Of a stretch of DNA of 64,000 bases, positions 13,379-27,300 are shown piece after piece; the first letter of the stretch is position 1; every line of letters begins with the position of its first letter. The stretch comes from Caenorhabditis remanei. Lineage: Eukaryota > Nematoda > Chromadorea > Rhabditida > Rhabditidae. The stretch covers positions 5,933,717 to 5,997,716 of the forward strand of contig NC_071330.1 in assembly GCF_010183535.1 (NCBI RefSeq). Direction: 5' to 3'. Position numbers and translations under genes: made by a program. The notes beneath the pieces were generated by a model. That model did no database searches. It had not been told where the DNA came from and saw only the letters and a list, made by a program, of their open reading frames with translations.

Positions 13379-16300
13379 ATGAGTAGTTCAAGACATGCAA
13401 AACGAACTGGCGCCATCGTTGCATATCGACCGGAATATGAGGTAAAATAAGAGAAAAAAGACGAAGATCCACAATTCCGTCAGAAAAGTATTTCCAACTA
13501 AAGACCGTATAGTTTGTTCCTAATGGACAAACATACACACAGACAGACGCTGTCACTATCAATAACTCGAACAGAGTCTGAAAATGAAACAGCTTCATTG
13601 AGGCTTACTAGAAGAAACAATTCGAACGAATCCGAATATCGTGACAAGAGTTTGTTGTCACTTGGCAGAAGTGAATCTGGAAAAGGAACATGTCCAAGAG
13701 ACCTTGAATTAAAGAAAGAGCTTTTCTGCCATGGAACTATGCAGAACGGAAATAGGAATATCCGGAATTTCCGACTTTTTCCGGAACATTTTAATACCGG
13801 AAACCTTCCGAAACTTCTATTCCGAGAATGTTCGATTTCCGCAATACTTCAAGTCAACTTTTCTTTTTTGAACTTTCTGAAATTTCTGGAAATAAGAGCA
13901 TCCTGCAAGAAGGACTCCAGAAGAGACAGCTCTTGATTTAACTTTCAAAATTTTCGGAAATCAATGACAACAGCATTGGAAGAGAATTCTGCAAGAAAGA
14001 ATTGAGAACGGAAATGCCGCGTCTATCAATTCAATCGAAAAATATGTCTCAATATGGGAATTTCCGAGAAAGAAAAGTTCAATCAAGGATAAGATCTATT
14101 TTCGCATTTCAAAAAGTGAAACTGAATATTCCAATTGAAACTGAATATTCCAATTAAGTTCCATGCTGGAGACATAATGTGTTTTCCGAGCATCACCCAA
14201 TTTTTCAAGACAATAGTAAAAGTCCATAAGAAGCATCTGGAGAGAAATATTCAATAGAGAATATTCAATGAAGAGCGTCTTCAAATAAACATTAAACCAA
14301 AAGATTTATCTCTTCCTCCACTTCGTGCTATGCAGTGCCATTCATCAGATAACTTGGCAGAGCAGGAAGTCCCGTTTCTTCTTCGTTTCTTCTTTTCTTC
14401 AATTTATATCTCTCGTTATCTCGTGGGACTAAAAAGCAGCAAACGAGCATTCGTTTTTTAAAGGAAAACTTTTTATTTCAACAAACTCTAGTTCTTCTCA
14501 AAATTCACTCGAGAATTGTGACCTAGTTCATTCTGAGTACGGCAAAGAATCGATCATAGTAGTGAGGATAATTATTCGGACGGCAACATTCTCTCTCCTT
14601 TTTGCGACTGCCGTCCTCCAAATATTCTCTCTCTTTACTCTTTGGACGCAGAGTGAAAACTGTATATGTTACCTCTATTACATGATGAGATCGTGGTGTT
14701 GAATTAATATTTTATGCATTCTTTCGATTAGTTATTAGATTAGTTGGAAGGTATAACCTCTCTTCTAAAAAGGTACTCTATTTTCAACCAGCTATCAAAC
14801 TTGTGCATGGTTCCAAGTTTTTGTGAAAATACAAGTTTTTAAGTATAGGAAAATTGAAATCCTAAAAAAACTGAAATTGAGGATACGCAGAGCACATTAA
14901 AATTCACTGAAACTAGTTGTTCTTTGTAGGAACCTGTCATCATTTTGTTTTCCTCCGGTAGTACCAATTAACTAATTACAGATGATTATAAACTTTCTAA
15001 AATAGAAAAGTCTTTTCCACTTTCCCAATACTCCGTACCATTTTTACAACTATTTATTGCCTGATAAGACTCCGTTTTCTTCTTTCAACTCTTCTTATCA
15101 GTCGGAAACCTCTCCATATGCTCTCCCACCTATTTCGTAGTTCATCAATATAATCAACCCGCGAAATAAATAGAAAGAAGCATTCTGTTGATTAAAGAAT
15201 TTTCAAATCGCTGCTTCTACAATTCTTTCTTTCGTTATGAATTGTTGGGATTCACAGGTGAGAACAAAGAAAAAATGGAGAGATATTGAGATTCTTCTCA
15301 TTCTTCATTCCTCCTTTCGACACAAAGAAAACAGTTTTCGCCCCCTCATTCTTCATGTTTTATCTCTCTTTTTTTGAGAAAATCAGACAAGTTTCGAAAC
15401 TATTGAGAATCGTTTTTCTAAATCCTCCATTCTCGTTGAAAACGTACTATTGATTGACTCATTTTCAATGAACAGCTTTTTGTTGGTTTTGAACGGAAGT
15501 CATCAAAAAAAAAAACCAAGAGAATGATAAATAATTTAGCTCCTGGTGTGTATTTTTCGCCAATATTTCGTGTCCGTTTTAAGAAGAACATCAGGAACCA
15601 TTTCTTCGTTTTTCTCCCCATATTTCCATTCTCGAAAACAAGAAGAGTATAATTTTACAATATAGATCTTGACTGATTGAGAATTTTCAAGAACTTCAAT
15701 TCTCTCTTGAAAAGTATGAATTTTTGGTTGAAAAATTAGGTCGAACTAATCAAATTAGATGTTTGTGTTTTGTGGAAGACACAAATGAAGAAATGAATTC
15801 CAACTTTCGATTTCTGTTTTATTAAAACACACCTCCGCTCAGTTCCTGTAGACAAATTGATCCTTCGAAATAGTTCCTCCGGAATTCGGACTTTTCCGGA
15901 ATTCCGGGCGTTTCGTTCCGAATTCCGAATTCCGAGTTCCAAGATTGATGCGGATTCCGAATATTGGGAGTTTTGTGTTTCTAGAATGAGAATTAGGTCT
16001 ACAAGCTATATCGAAAGATTCCGAATAGTTGTTTCATGGGCTCACAAGTTACTGTCTTTTTTCCTATTCACTCAATTAAAAAAAGAGAAAATTGGATGAA
16101 ACTTCCGAAATACTCCCCACCTCCTTCCCAAACAATCTTCAAACCAAATCCAAACGATTTAATTATTTCAGCCCTCGATGGCCAATTCATCGGCCAATTA
16201 CACTCCTGAGAGTGACTCCGGAAAGATAGATGTAAATGAAGCGAAGAGACGTCTCGCAACAATCAAACAAGGAACAGAAGGAGTCGTTCGATACTTCGAC

Positions 16301-17512
16301 AAATGTCGACAGTTGGTTGAAATAGTGAATGGAGGACAAGTTGAGAGACAGGATTCATATCTTTTTGCTGTCTTCATGAACGGTCTCACCGAGAAAACAA
16401 GAAAAGTCATCCAAATGACTGGAGCAAACGATGCATTCACCGCCAGAAAACATGCGATTCAAGAGGAAATGTTCACTAGTTTACTAACACTTCAACCAGG
16501 GAATGATGAGGATAGAATTCATAAAATTGAAGTTTTGAATCACTGTCAGTGGGAGAAGCTTCGTTTGTTGGAGGGCAAGTTGAACTATGTTCAAAACGAT
16601 GTTCATCAAATGAAGAAAGATGTGAGTGAAGTGAAGGAAATGATGAAGCAACTTCTAGAACAAACAGTAAAGAAAACAGAAGAAGATCCAACCATCAAAG
16701 AGAACTCAGAAGCACTCAAAAAAGTGCTCGAACTCAACGAAACAGTGGTAGCAAAACTGGAACCACTCGAGAAGATTGACAAATTGTCAACTCTTGGGCT
16801 CATGTGGACACGTCAAGTTCACAATGATTTGGCTAGAATTGCTCCTATTCCAAAGTCTCAAACCCCGCCCACTGTCCCGCCCACTGTCCCGCCCACTTCA
16901 ACACCATCTCCTTCCACTTCCAGACCAACAAGACCAATTCCAAACAAGATCGCATCTCCAATCATCCCAGTCGCTCCAAAACGTTCACATAATTCAAACG
17001 ACGGCCCGTCTTCACCTCAACCAAAAAGACTCCGCCCAAACGAAGAAAAAGTGTTGGATTCTCTCCGATCGTGTATTTCAAAAAATGAATTCCAATCACT
17101 CTTTCATGGAAATATCACAGTGAACGTTGTCGAATTGTATCAAAAGTACTCGAAAAGATCACAAGATATTGATAAATGGATGGAACAGAGAGGAAAACCA
17201 GTGACTCATCCATGCATGTTCTGTGGAGAACGTCATCATCCATATGAATGTGATGGAACAACGAGTATCGATGAGAGAAGACGTCTTTTGAAACAAAGAG
17301 GACACTGTATGGAATGTTCGAAACGTCACAAAGGAACGTGCACAGCTATTCTCGAATGCCGAATCTGTCGACGTGCTTATGATGAAAATCAGACAATTAT
17401 TGGAGGAGTCAAACATTGTAGAATGTTTTGTCCCCTCCAGGAAGAATATTACCTGACAATCGATAAATGCGACCAGATTTTAGAAGCCAAGAAAATCCTT
17501 GAATCGTCTTAA
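13379..17512 (+). CDS. Retrotransposon gag-like gene with zinc knuckles, candidate domesticated gag
   Basis: Two exons, 13379-13441 and 16172-17512, join in phase 0 to give 467 residues. The first follows TTTTCAG (likely trans-splice acceptor at 13372) and encodes MSSSRHAKRT; the second alone has an ATG at 16178. Residues about 50-110 (VVRYFDKCRQLVEIV, LFAVFMNGLTEKTRKVI) resemble the capsid region of LTR-retrotransposon gag. A Lys/Glu-rich coiled coil spans about 150-225, a Pro-rich linker with repeated PPTV lies at about 250-300, and a Cys/His cluster occupies about 369-442: CMFCGERHHPYEC (C-X2-C-X3-H-X4-C), CMECSKRHKGTC, then CRICRR and HCRMFC. The first two knuckles match the BEL/Pao gag pattern. 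The frame is intact, with no protease, reverse transcriptase, integrase or LTR in the 3 kb on either side. The first exon and the 2.7-kb intron are inferred from phase only. Confidence 0.72.
13442..16171. other. Large intron of the gag-like gene
   Basis: About 2.7 kb without convincing exons. Two stretches rich in CCGGAA/TTCCG motifs (13740-13850 and 15880-15965) look like related low-complexity repeats, and a 19-base tandem duplication (ACTGAATATTCCAATTGAA) sits near 14118-14157. Otherwise AT-rich intronic sequence. Confidence 0.5.
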
Positions 17513-18352
17513 TAATTATGTTTTCATTAACAGTAAAGTCTCCATTAAATCACGCTCTATCGACGATTTACTTGTTCATTAGTTATCAATAGAGCTCGAT
17601 TGTACAAACCTCAGTATAACGTTCCTTTGTCATTATCCTCATAATCCCTGTTGAATTTTCATCTCTCTCTCTCTCTCTTCCAGAATATCCTTTCCCGGAT
17701 TTTCAGCCAACTTTTAATGATTCGATCTCTTCTTTTTCCCATTTCTTCATTTCTAATATTTGATTATTCCTGCTTCAGTGACAACGATCCCTTGAATTTC
17801 AGCATATCTTTTTCAATCCGTTTGTCACCAAGTACCCAGAATCTAGGAGGTTTATTTTTTTCCCTCCGATCCCTTCTTTATTTACAGAATCTCCGGTGTT
17901 CATCAGAATACAAAGAATATATTTCCCACTGTCTCCAATTTTGATTCGTTATTTTCACAGAATAAAAAGTATATTTTAGTATAAATAATTGTTGTAATGG
18001 TTAATTTCAGATCAAAGTAAATTACAAGAAACTTCATATGCGAAACAATTCCACAAAAAGTAAAACTCTAGATTCTAGACAAAAATTATCTCGGTTTAGA
18101 GGCAGAGAAACGAAAGCGAAATCCCGTAATACAATCAGGCGGAGAGAAGAAATAAAGAGAAACTTTGGGAAACAAGTGCATTTGACACACGGGGAGAAGA
18201 CACAATAGGAGAAGGAAAAGAGACTATAAAACAATGAATTAGGCACATGGAATAATTGTATCTATCTATGAAAAATCTACAACAAAAAAAAAACAAAAAT
18301 GAAAATGAGATCTTCAAAAGGGAAAGAGAACTCATGAAGGGGGGTTCCTGAT
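17513..18352. other. Convergent 3' regions of the gag-like and NTE genes
   Basis: About 840 bp between two stop codons on opposite strands. It holds both 3' UTRs and a (CT)n run near 17661-17680. No gene is seen. Confidence 0.5.
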
Positions 18353-21300
18353 TCAGGAAGATGGGGGACGTGGAGTTGGAATACTTCGATTCGGATCATT
18401 CTGACTACCACTACCACCACTAGCACCACCAGATGATGAACTACTTGGTGGCCCAATAACAAGATCTTCGTCTTCAGTGAATGATTCATTTCCAGTCTCA
18501 GATTGAGATGATTCTTCTTCGTAGTAATCGGATTCTAAAAAATCAAAATATAGTTTATTAATTCAGATTTTCTTCCTTACCATGGAATAAATCATCATCC
18601 AACAGGAAATGATCACCGGCTCTTCCAACTGGGCCATTCGTTGCCGATGGATTCAGACTCATTGAATGACGAAGAGTTGGGCGCGACACAGGAATTTTCG
18701 ACATTGCAGCAGCAAGATCAGTGAACGAAACAGCACGAGAGACATCTGGTTTCTCACGACGACTCTGTTGTCGTTTGAACTTTCTTGCTTCTTTCTCGTC
18801 TCCAAGGATTCCGGCACGGTCGTGTGTAATCAGTTCGTGTACAGCTTCCCGTCCGTATTTCAATCCGAGAGCCTGGAAAATATTATATGAGATTCAAGAA
18901 TGTTTATTAAACTAGAAACTTACCATAATCTCTTGGAACTTCGGGAAGTCAAGTGTCTTGAATGGTTCAATCGGAGGTCTCAAATATCGACAGTATGCCG
19001 CCTTCTTGACAACTTCTAATTGACGAACACATGAAACATAAGCGAGACGACTCTGGATTTCTTCCATATTCAGGATTCGAACAGGCGTTCCAAATGGATT
19101 GAGTCGTTTCAGAAGAACCCATATGCCACTCAACGAATCTCCGTAATCATACAAATTGGTTTCTTCAATTGATCCAACATCACATGCAATGACACATCGA
19201 GCACCCAGATTCCTCATAACATCAGCTGGTACATTGTTGACATATCCTCCATCGAGTAGTAAATGACCATCTTGTGGATCACAGAGTGGTGGAAGGTATC
19301 CAGCGAGAGACATTGATGCACGACAGTATGCCCAAAGAGGTCCAGATCGGTGCACTCGCATTTCCGATGTACTGATATCAGTGGAAATACAGAAGTATGA
19401 TATCCATAGATCTTCAATGAGACGTTCTTCGAATAGATCTTTGATTGTGTAGTTGAATTGTGCACCAGTGAACATTGCACTGTGAGCATATGTCAAATCA
19501 AGAAGTTTTCTCCAGAGAGATGACATCACATTAAACCACGAAGCAGCTCTTGTTTCAACAATTGTATCATCTGGAGTTTCTGCGAAGAGGCCACCAATCA
19601 ATGATCCAATCGATGTTCCTCCGACAATGTCAACTGGGATACCTTCTTCACGAAGAGCTCTCAATACTCCAACATGTGCTGCTCCTCTTGCACCACCACC
19701 ACCCAACACTAATCCGATGGCGTTTCCAGTTAGAATACGCGCGAGCCTCGAGAAATCAGTCCTTCGGTCAGTGGTCCAGAATACATTCTTCTCATAATAA
19801 TCTATCACTTCATTTTCCACACAGGTTGGTGTCATCAGTTCGATTCTACTCGACTTTCTGACTTTTCTATTCCACTGCAGCATTCTTTTCGGTGCACGAA
19901 TATGATGATGGCCTGAGAAATAGCTGTTCTTGAGCCATTCGATTGTTCCAGATGGTGTCTTTGTACTTTCTGGCCAAAGAAGAATCAATTCTTTGTTCGT
20001 ACGGACTCCATCTTGATTCATGCTCATCAACTCTCTCATCAGTGTCTGCTTTTCTGGATGTTTTCCACCGATAGCAACTACGAGAATAGCATCAGCCTGT
20101 CGAAGACACCGTCTCGTCCAGTTGGTTGGAGTGAAATCGCATTCGTATATCACAAGTGGATATGTGTCTTCTTGAACATTCAACCAATGCATCAGACGGA
20201 AGTCAGTTTGTCTGAAAATTTGATTATTTATAAGAATTTGAATATTGTCACCTACTTTTCAAGAACACTCGGATCAAGACAAGCAGCCACCTTCTGACTA
20301 CTGAGACGAAGAACACGAAGATTTGAGGAGAGTGCATGATAGAGTTCACAAGTGAATGGTACAAGTGGAACATCTGGAGAAGCAGGAACGACAGCAATGG
20401 TGTGAAGATTTTTGATGTGACTCATTGGGTCAGTTGCTCCACTTTCATTACTACGTATAACAGTCGGAGCAGCAAATTGTGCACGACGATTCGTTTGACT
20501 GTAGTACTGTCCGAGTAACTGCACAAGTCGGAATCCTACTTGTGGATACTGCATTTTGATGAAATTTAGGAGTCCCTCTGGGACTCTGGCAAGTTGGGAG
20601 AAACGAACAGCGAGCACTGTAGTGGCACGTGGCTTCTTTGTTAAGACTTCCATCATTCCAAGAACATCTCCACGACCGAACTCTTCGACGACTGTCTTTT
20701 TCTCAACAGAACGAAGACGTCCACTGAGAACGACGAAGAGTGAATCAGCCATATCTCCAGCTCGATAACAAGCGTGTCCAGAATCGACAAGAACCCAATC
20801 TAGCGCAAAATCAACTCCACGAAGGAAAGGAGAAAGACGTCGAAGAACTGAATGAGCAACTGGAAGATAAATCTCTGGGTGGGCTTCCAAGAATCTGAGA
20901 AAAACAAATTATGTATGACATGTGAGATCTTACATGTGAGATCTTACGTTGAGAAATCTTTCTTTTTCATAATAGCCACTTTTGTTGGCACTGCTGCACG
21001 AATAGTGTAGAACGATGGTTCATTCGTTAGAATCTGAAGACCTCCGACAAGTTCACGAGCAGTAACTCGAATCACTGCACTTTCGTCTTCTTCATTATTT
21101 TCTTCATCGAACAATGACTCCTAAAAAATTTCAATTTCGTAAAGAGCTTTGAGAACGAATTCTAGAAAGTTAGTGTAAAGATATCACGCTGAAAAATTAA
21201 TAACTGGAAACCGTATCACTCTTCTCTTTTTTCCGTATACTCACCCTTTCCAGCTCAGCAAAATATTGAGAACCGGACTAAAATGATGCGCGTTCTTATT

Positions 21301-24300
21301 CAAGACGTTTCCTAATAACTAACCTGAGCGAGAATCAGATTTCCGTGCAAAACCATCATTAGAACCTCCTCCTCGGCGCCTTGTTCAATGAGTACGTGCC
21401 CTGCTTCGTAGCTTTCGAGATGAATCTGCAAATAACAAGGATCACTGAAACTATTCCGAATTTTGGCTCACCTTGTTTGCTATTTGCTCAGACACGTCGT
21501 CGGCAACGAGTCCGAATGCTTCGGCCATCCATTTTCTGGCTACTTTGAGCTGATCTTCTTCGCCTTAAAAACGAACTAGGTTGAGAACTCAAATTATCGT
21601 GATCAACTCACTGTCATTGATATTGAACGGTTTCTCTTTTTTCTTCAGTGACAACGAGAGTTGGAGTTTGGATGTGCTGCTACCATTGCGACCTCTGTCG
21701 TCATCTCTTCTCTGAAAATATCGGATACCGTCTGTTTCTTCATAATTCGAAATACTCACTCTTCTCATCAACTCGCTACTCAATCCCATATACTGATGAA
21801 GTGTAGTCAGAGTGACATGCAACAAACGAGTAATAACAATCTGAATCGGCCGGATCCATGCTTCTGGATTTTTACTATACGATTCACGGAAAGATGTAAT
21901 AGGAAACTTTGCGACTCTACACGGCTCTGCAGCTTTCAGTGCCACAGTACGGAATATTGAAGGGAAATCCATAAGAATATCGAGCATCGATAGGAGAGAG
22001 AAGAAGCTTCCGCCAGCGGGAATTCGTTTAACGAGATATTCCTTGCCTTCCATGTGCTGAAAACTTGAAAATAGGCGAATTCAAAAACTCTCATCACTAA
22101 CTCGAATATGAACCGTCAATTCTCCATCAATAGCCACATAGATGGCGTCATCTGATTCTCCTGGTTTCACTATATACTCTCCTGCTTGGAACGCTCGAAC
22201 CTCGATTTCTCGTGGATCTAACTTCCATTCTGATGGCAATTCGAGCATTCTGAAATTGCCATTCGATAGTTGCAATTAATTCCTCACAGTACTCACTTCA
22301 GATTATGAAGAATATAGAAAATCTCCGGTTGTAAATTCTGTGGAATCTCCGGTAGATCTGTTGGCTCAAAGAATTCTTGTGGAGGACGGAGACGTGTATC
22401 TTTGTTGTTCTCTTGATTCTGACGGAAGTATACACGGCTTCCACGACGAAGTAAGCTGAAAGATAAAGTAATATATAAAGGAATCAGAAAAATCTAATTC
22501 ATACTCTTTCGCCATCTGAAAAGCTGTCGAATGACGTCTTCTGGAGCCGGAGGTGGCGCTTCCCGGTTTACTACGACGACGTGGAAGTGACTGACCACCC
22601 ATTACGACATTCGCGCTCTCCTCGTCGGATGAATCATCAGTTGGAGTGCGACCAGGAGAGTCTTGCTGAAATATACAATGTCTAACTATAATCATTCTTA
22701 CTCGTTGGAAAACATGCCACAAGACTTTTATAAATCTTTTTCGCCCAATCCCGTTTTCTCATTCTCCTTGAACCCGACAAATTCGATCCGCTTGCCGAAT
22801 TAACCATATTGAGTGGAAGTGAATTGGGCGGCTCGAGTGGAAGTGATCCAGTTGGAGTACCCGATTTCGAAGGCCCATCGACACGTGCCTCGTCGTCCTC
22901 ATTGTCTGTCTCGAGAATAGTTGCCACTTTTTTATGACGTTCTTCTGTAATCAAATCGAAATAGGAGGTTAAGAGAGATGAGTTTTAACACAGATAGACT
23001 TACTATTTGGAGAGTTTCTAGCGGATGTTGCGGCGCTTGATGAACCTGATGATGAAGTATTGGAATATGCGAAAAGATAGTAAGAGACGAAGAAAGCGAC
23101 GGCTCCAATTATGCAAAGAGTGAATAGAATGAGGAGAACCTGGAAAAGAGAAATTATTGTTTTTTTTCCTGTTATCAGAATAAACTTACATGGTTATAAA
23201 TGAATGTGACAAGAAAAATGATGGGTGCAAATATTGAATAGAGGAAACTCATTGAGATAACCGCATTCGCTTTGTGAACTGAAAGAAAACGGCATTTTTG
23301 ATTCGAATCGAAAGTTTAAAACCACACGTGGAAAATAAGAATATTTGGAAGAAAAGAATAGGAACGCTACTAAAGATAACGTGGAGACTAATTTCGTGGA
23401 ATTACCAGAAAAAGTTTAAAAAGTTGAAATAACTCAACTAGTAATTTTTCTTTTTCGTTTTAATGGGGGCGTAGTTTCATGTACTATGATAATCGAAACA
23501 CATGAATACATGTAAGAATAGGAATTAGGAATTAGGAAGTTGACCGAAGAGCAAATACTTGAGACAAAAAATCGCTAAAAACTGCAAAATTGAAGTCTAG
23601 TCTTGTGTCTTAGCGTCATTAAAACATTACTGTTTGAAGTGTTCCGTTTAAATTCAAGTGTAATTTAAATTTCGAACACTTGACTTCAGAACATAAATCT
23701 TCACTCAAAACAACATACAAAAGGTGTTACAATTCTATGTTTGGTGTCGTTTTTTGGTGTCTAAGCGTCATGATTCATAGTGACCACTGGCGGAGGTCGG
23801 CAGAAAACATAAAACAACCCCGATAAGGAGAGTACTGTTCACCCAAAACTACATATGCTCGTTCTTTGAGACTTCACAAAGGAATTCCCTTCTTTGCAAC
23901 AGAACAGTATCATTTGTTCATTATTATGCAGGAGGTGAAAGTAAGAGAGTGTGAAGGATCAAGAGACTCAGTAAAAGAAAGATGAAGAAGAAGATGAATG
24001 AATAGGATAGGATGGGAGCCGAAGAGGAGCAGGGAAAGAAGAAAAGCTCGTTATAATTTATGAGGAATGCCACCAGCTTTTGCCTTTTTTTGGGGTTTTT
24101 TCTCTTCTTCCAATTTTGAAGCGAGTGCGTACTTTCCCTTTCGAGACATATGAATTTATAAATTGCTATCCGGTCCCCTTCGTCATCAACGGACAGACAA
24201 CCCCACGTGGGGTGGGAGAGAGTAGGTGAGATGACGGGATATCTTCTTGATCAGTATGTTGTTACAACAGACAAAAAATGTGTATCATTTTGAGGGAATG

Positions 24301-27300
24301 ATGATGGGAAGAAGGAGAAGCTGAAAAATAGGTGGAGACAAATGGGAGGTTTTTGTGTTCATCTCGCACTGAAATGTGTGGTGTAACTACATTTTTTGTG
24401 TGGATGAAATTGGAGAACATAGTAGGAGGAGGACACAAGAATGGATAAATACAAATAGTTGGAATTCACTGGTAGGAATAAAAGTTGTTAGTGAATTTTA
24501 CAGGTTCAGATCTTTTTCTTGGGTCTTATTTGGTTGATAAGGAGTGAGAAATGTTTCAGAAAATCATTAAAGTTCGTCCCACTCAAATTTGATTCTCAAC
24601 TTGTAAAAATAGAGCATTTGAAGCTCGTTCCACGAGCCAACCTTTTACAATTAATGTTTCAAATAGTTGTCTAGATCATTCTAATCTTCAAAAGTTTCTC
24701 ATCCTACCGTAAACATGTTTTCTAGCAAACTTTTCTCACGATCAAGTTAGAAAGGTTGAAAAAAAAACGAAAACATTTTAACGCTCCACTGATCTGTTCG
24801 AAATTTCAAGGTATCTGCTAGACATTGATCGTTGGCAAGGTCACCAGCCTTTGATCCTCCGAGATGAAATGCGGAACTTCGGAAGCAAAATAACGAAACA
24901 TAAAAACGAAGCGAAAAGCCAGCTGACCCCGGAACAGCGTGACTTCAAAAAGAAGTGACAGAATAAGAAAAGACAACAATATATCTGAGGAAAAGAAATC
25001 AAGTCGGAGGGACAATTCTTCAATTTGTTCTATGAAACTTTCGAAATGAAAATGTTTGTTGACATTGCATTCAACTGACTTCTTTCGAAAACTTTTATTT
25101 AGATGATGATGTTTTTAAACGGATGAAATCGGGAAAGTTTCACATGATAGTGAATGATCGTTCATTAAATGATTAACTGAAGCCAAGTTTCATTTTTTCA
25201 AACCAAATAGGAAAACGGTATCAGTGTAGTGAGAAGTACACTAAGAGGTTTCTATCGTCCGACATTTTGAGTCAATATTGACCTTACAATGGTAAAGAAT
25301 GTGTTATTTCGCAAAAAAGAACTCTTGTGCTTCGTAGAGCACAATCGCATGAGTTGTGTAAGAATAAAAAACGAAACTAGGAAGAAGAAAATTAAAGCAA
25401 GACGTGACATGCTTCTTATCACACTAAAATCGTCTACTTTTCTGTCACGTGGGGTATTTTCTGCCAAAGAACAAAAGAAGAGACAGGGAGTGATAAGAAG
25501 TTGAAATGATGACGAATTTAGAACAACTGATTGAAGATTGTTAAGATAAAAGACCAATTCGAGCAAGGTTTGGTTAGAAAACTGAACTTTCTCAACAGAA
25601 ATTGGGCTAGACAGTTAGCGAAAAGAAAGGAAATTGTAGAGGACCACATGTCTAGCAGCATCCGAAAATTCGAAAGAGTGACAGTAATTCTAGGTTTCTT
25701 TCCAGCTTTATTTTTTATTATTTTTATTTTTAGTGTCCATCCAATTTCAGTCTGCACTTAATAACTCGAAAATCCAAGAATTTATAGCATTTATCTCTGT
25801 GGTCCGTCAATAGACCAACAGGATCATCGTGATGTCCATTAATCATTAACCAGATGCAAAAATATCCTCTCATCAGTTGAAAACACACACATACGCTGAG
25901 AAAACTCCACGTCAATCAACAAGAGCACAAAGTCTGTGGGAGAAGCAGCTGAGAGAGAAACAGAATACACAAGAAAAACCCGAAGGAACAAATTCTCAGG
26001 TTGCAACGAAAAAAGTGCATGGGAGAGTGACAGAAGAGAAGATTCAAGGGTAGGCGTACGAGGCGAAAAAAACAGGTGGCAGGGGATATATGAAAAGCGA
26101 AGAAAAATGACAAAACGGAACCCGCCGACCTTCAAAAGTTAGTAGTTTCTGAGCAGGATTATCCTAGCCTAAGGGGGAGAAAAAAGAGGAGAATAGAAGC
26201 ATTCAAGAGACCCAGACAGTTAGAGGAAAAGCGGTGTGTTTGAAAGTTCACGGGCAACTGGAGAAGCACAAACAAAACTGTTTTGATAGATGATTCCTAT
26301 GGTTGATAGGCAGGTAGGAGGGAAAGACGATGAACTGTGTACCCATCATTTTGAAGACACTGTGGTCTCTTTTTCTCATGACCGATGTCTAATCGAGCGG
26401 GGGATCATTGTATCCTAACCCCGTTCTTCTTGTCTTTTTCACTCGTTTTCCTATATTATTACGTCAGATTGAATCGGCCTAATAGTGAGTTGGCAAATGA
26501 GTGACGTGTGTCTTCAGTAAGTTTTAGTGGGCAAGTTATGTACCTGTTAACTTCGAAACTTATCAATTCTGTTTTTTTGTGTTTTCGAGGCACTAACACA
26601 CACAAAAATCTATTTTTATGATTTTTTCATGAAACTTGCAAAATCTAGCACGAGAATCTTTTTACGGAAACTTGAAAATTTGTGACGAGAATGACAGATT
26701 TGGCTAATAAATCGCTGGGAAAATCTCATGATGTCAGTTGAGCTTTCGCAGAGTGCAGCCTAAAATAAGAAACAACGGTTTTTGGCATTTATTTTCGATT
26801 ATGGGATATAAGAGGATGATTTAAATGTCTGCAACAAAAGTTCGACAGGAGCTAAAAAGGTGTTAAGCTAACAATGTAAAAAATGAAGTTTTTAAATGGA
26901 ATGTGCTTCTGTTAATGCTTAAAAAAAAACTAATTTAAAATTGAAAAAGAAATAAAACTTTCGAAACTATCTATAAAAACAAATTCCTTCAAACATATTC
27001 AACTCTTAACAGAAACTAACATCCTACGTTGACGAACTTGGCTGAATTAGTTTTCTAGAAATCCGAAAATTTTGACAAAAAAATCCCTGAAATTTGCGGG
27101 GAACGCTCATAAACGTGTCACATCTGTTCGGAAAATCAACTTTTCAAATATCTGAAAAACAAACCACTTGAGCTATTTTTTTAAGCAAAACTGAGAGCTA
27201 GGATAACCCGTGGTTTGACACGAAAACTATTTTGAATTCCCGAACATCTTCATAAATCCATTCGGCCGAATTTCAAAAATTCAAAACGAGAAACCAAACA

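Noticed and set aside
16198..17416. Minus-strand ORFs opposite the gag-like gene
   Set aside because: Shadow frames of a highly codon-structured sense ORF; they carry no recognisable domain.
25916..26142. ORFs near 25.9-26.1 kb on both strands
   Set aside because: Biased composition inside a long intron or upstream region, with no splice signals, homology or start context.
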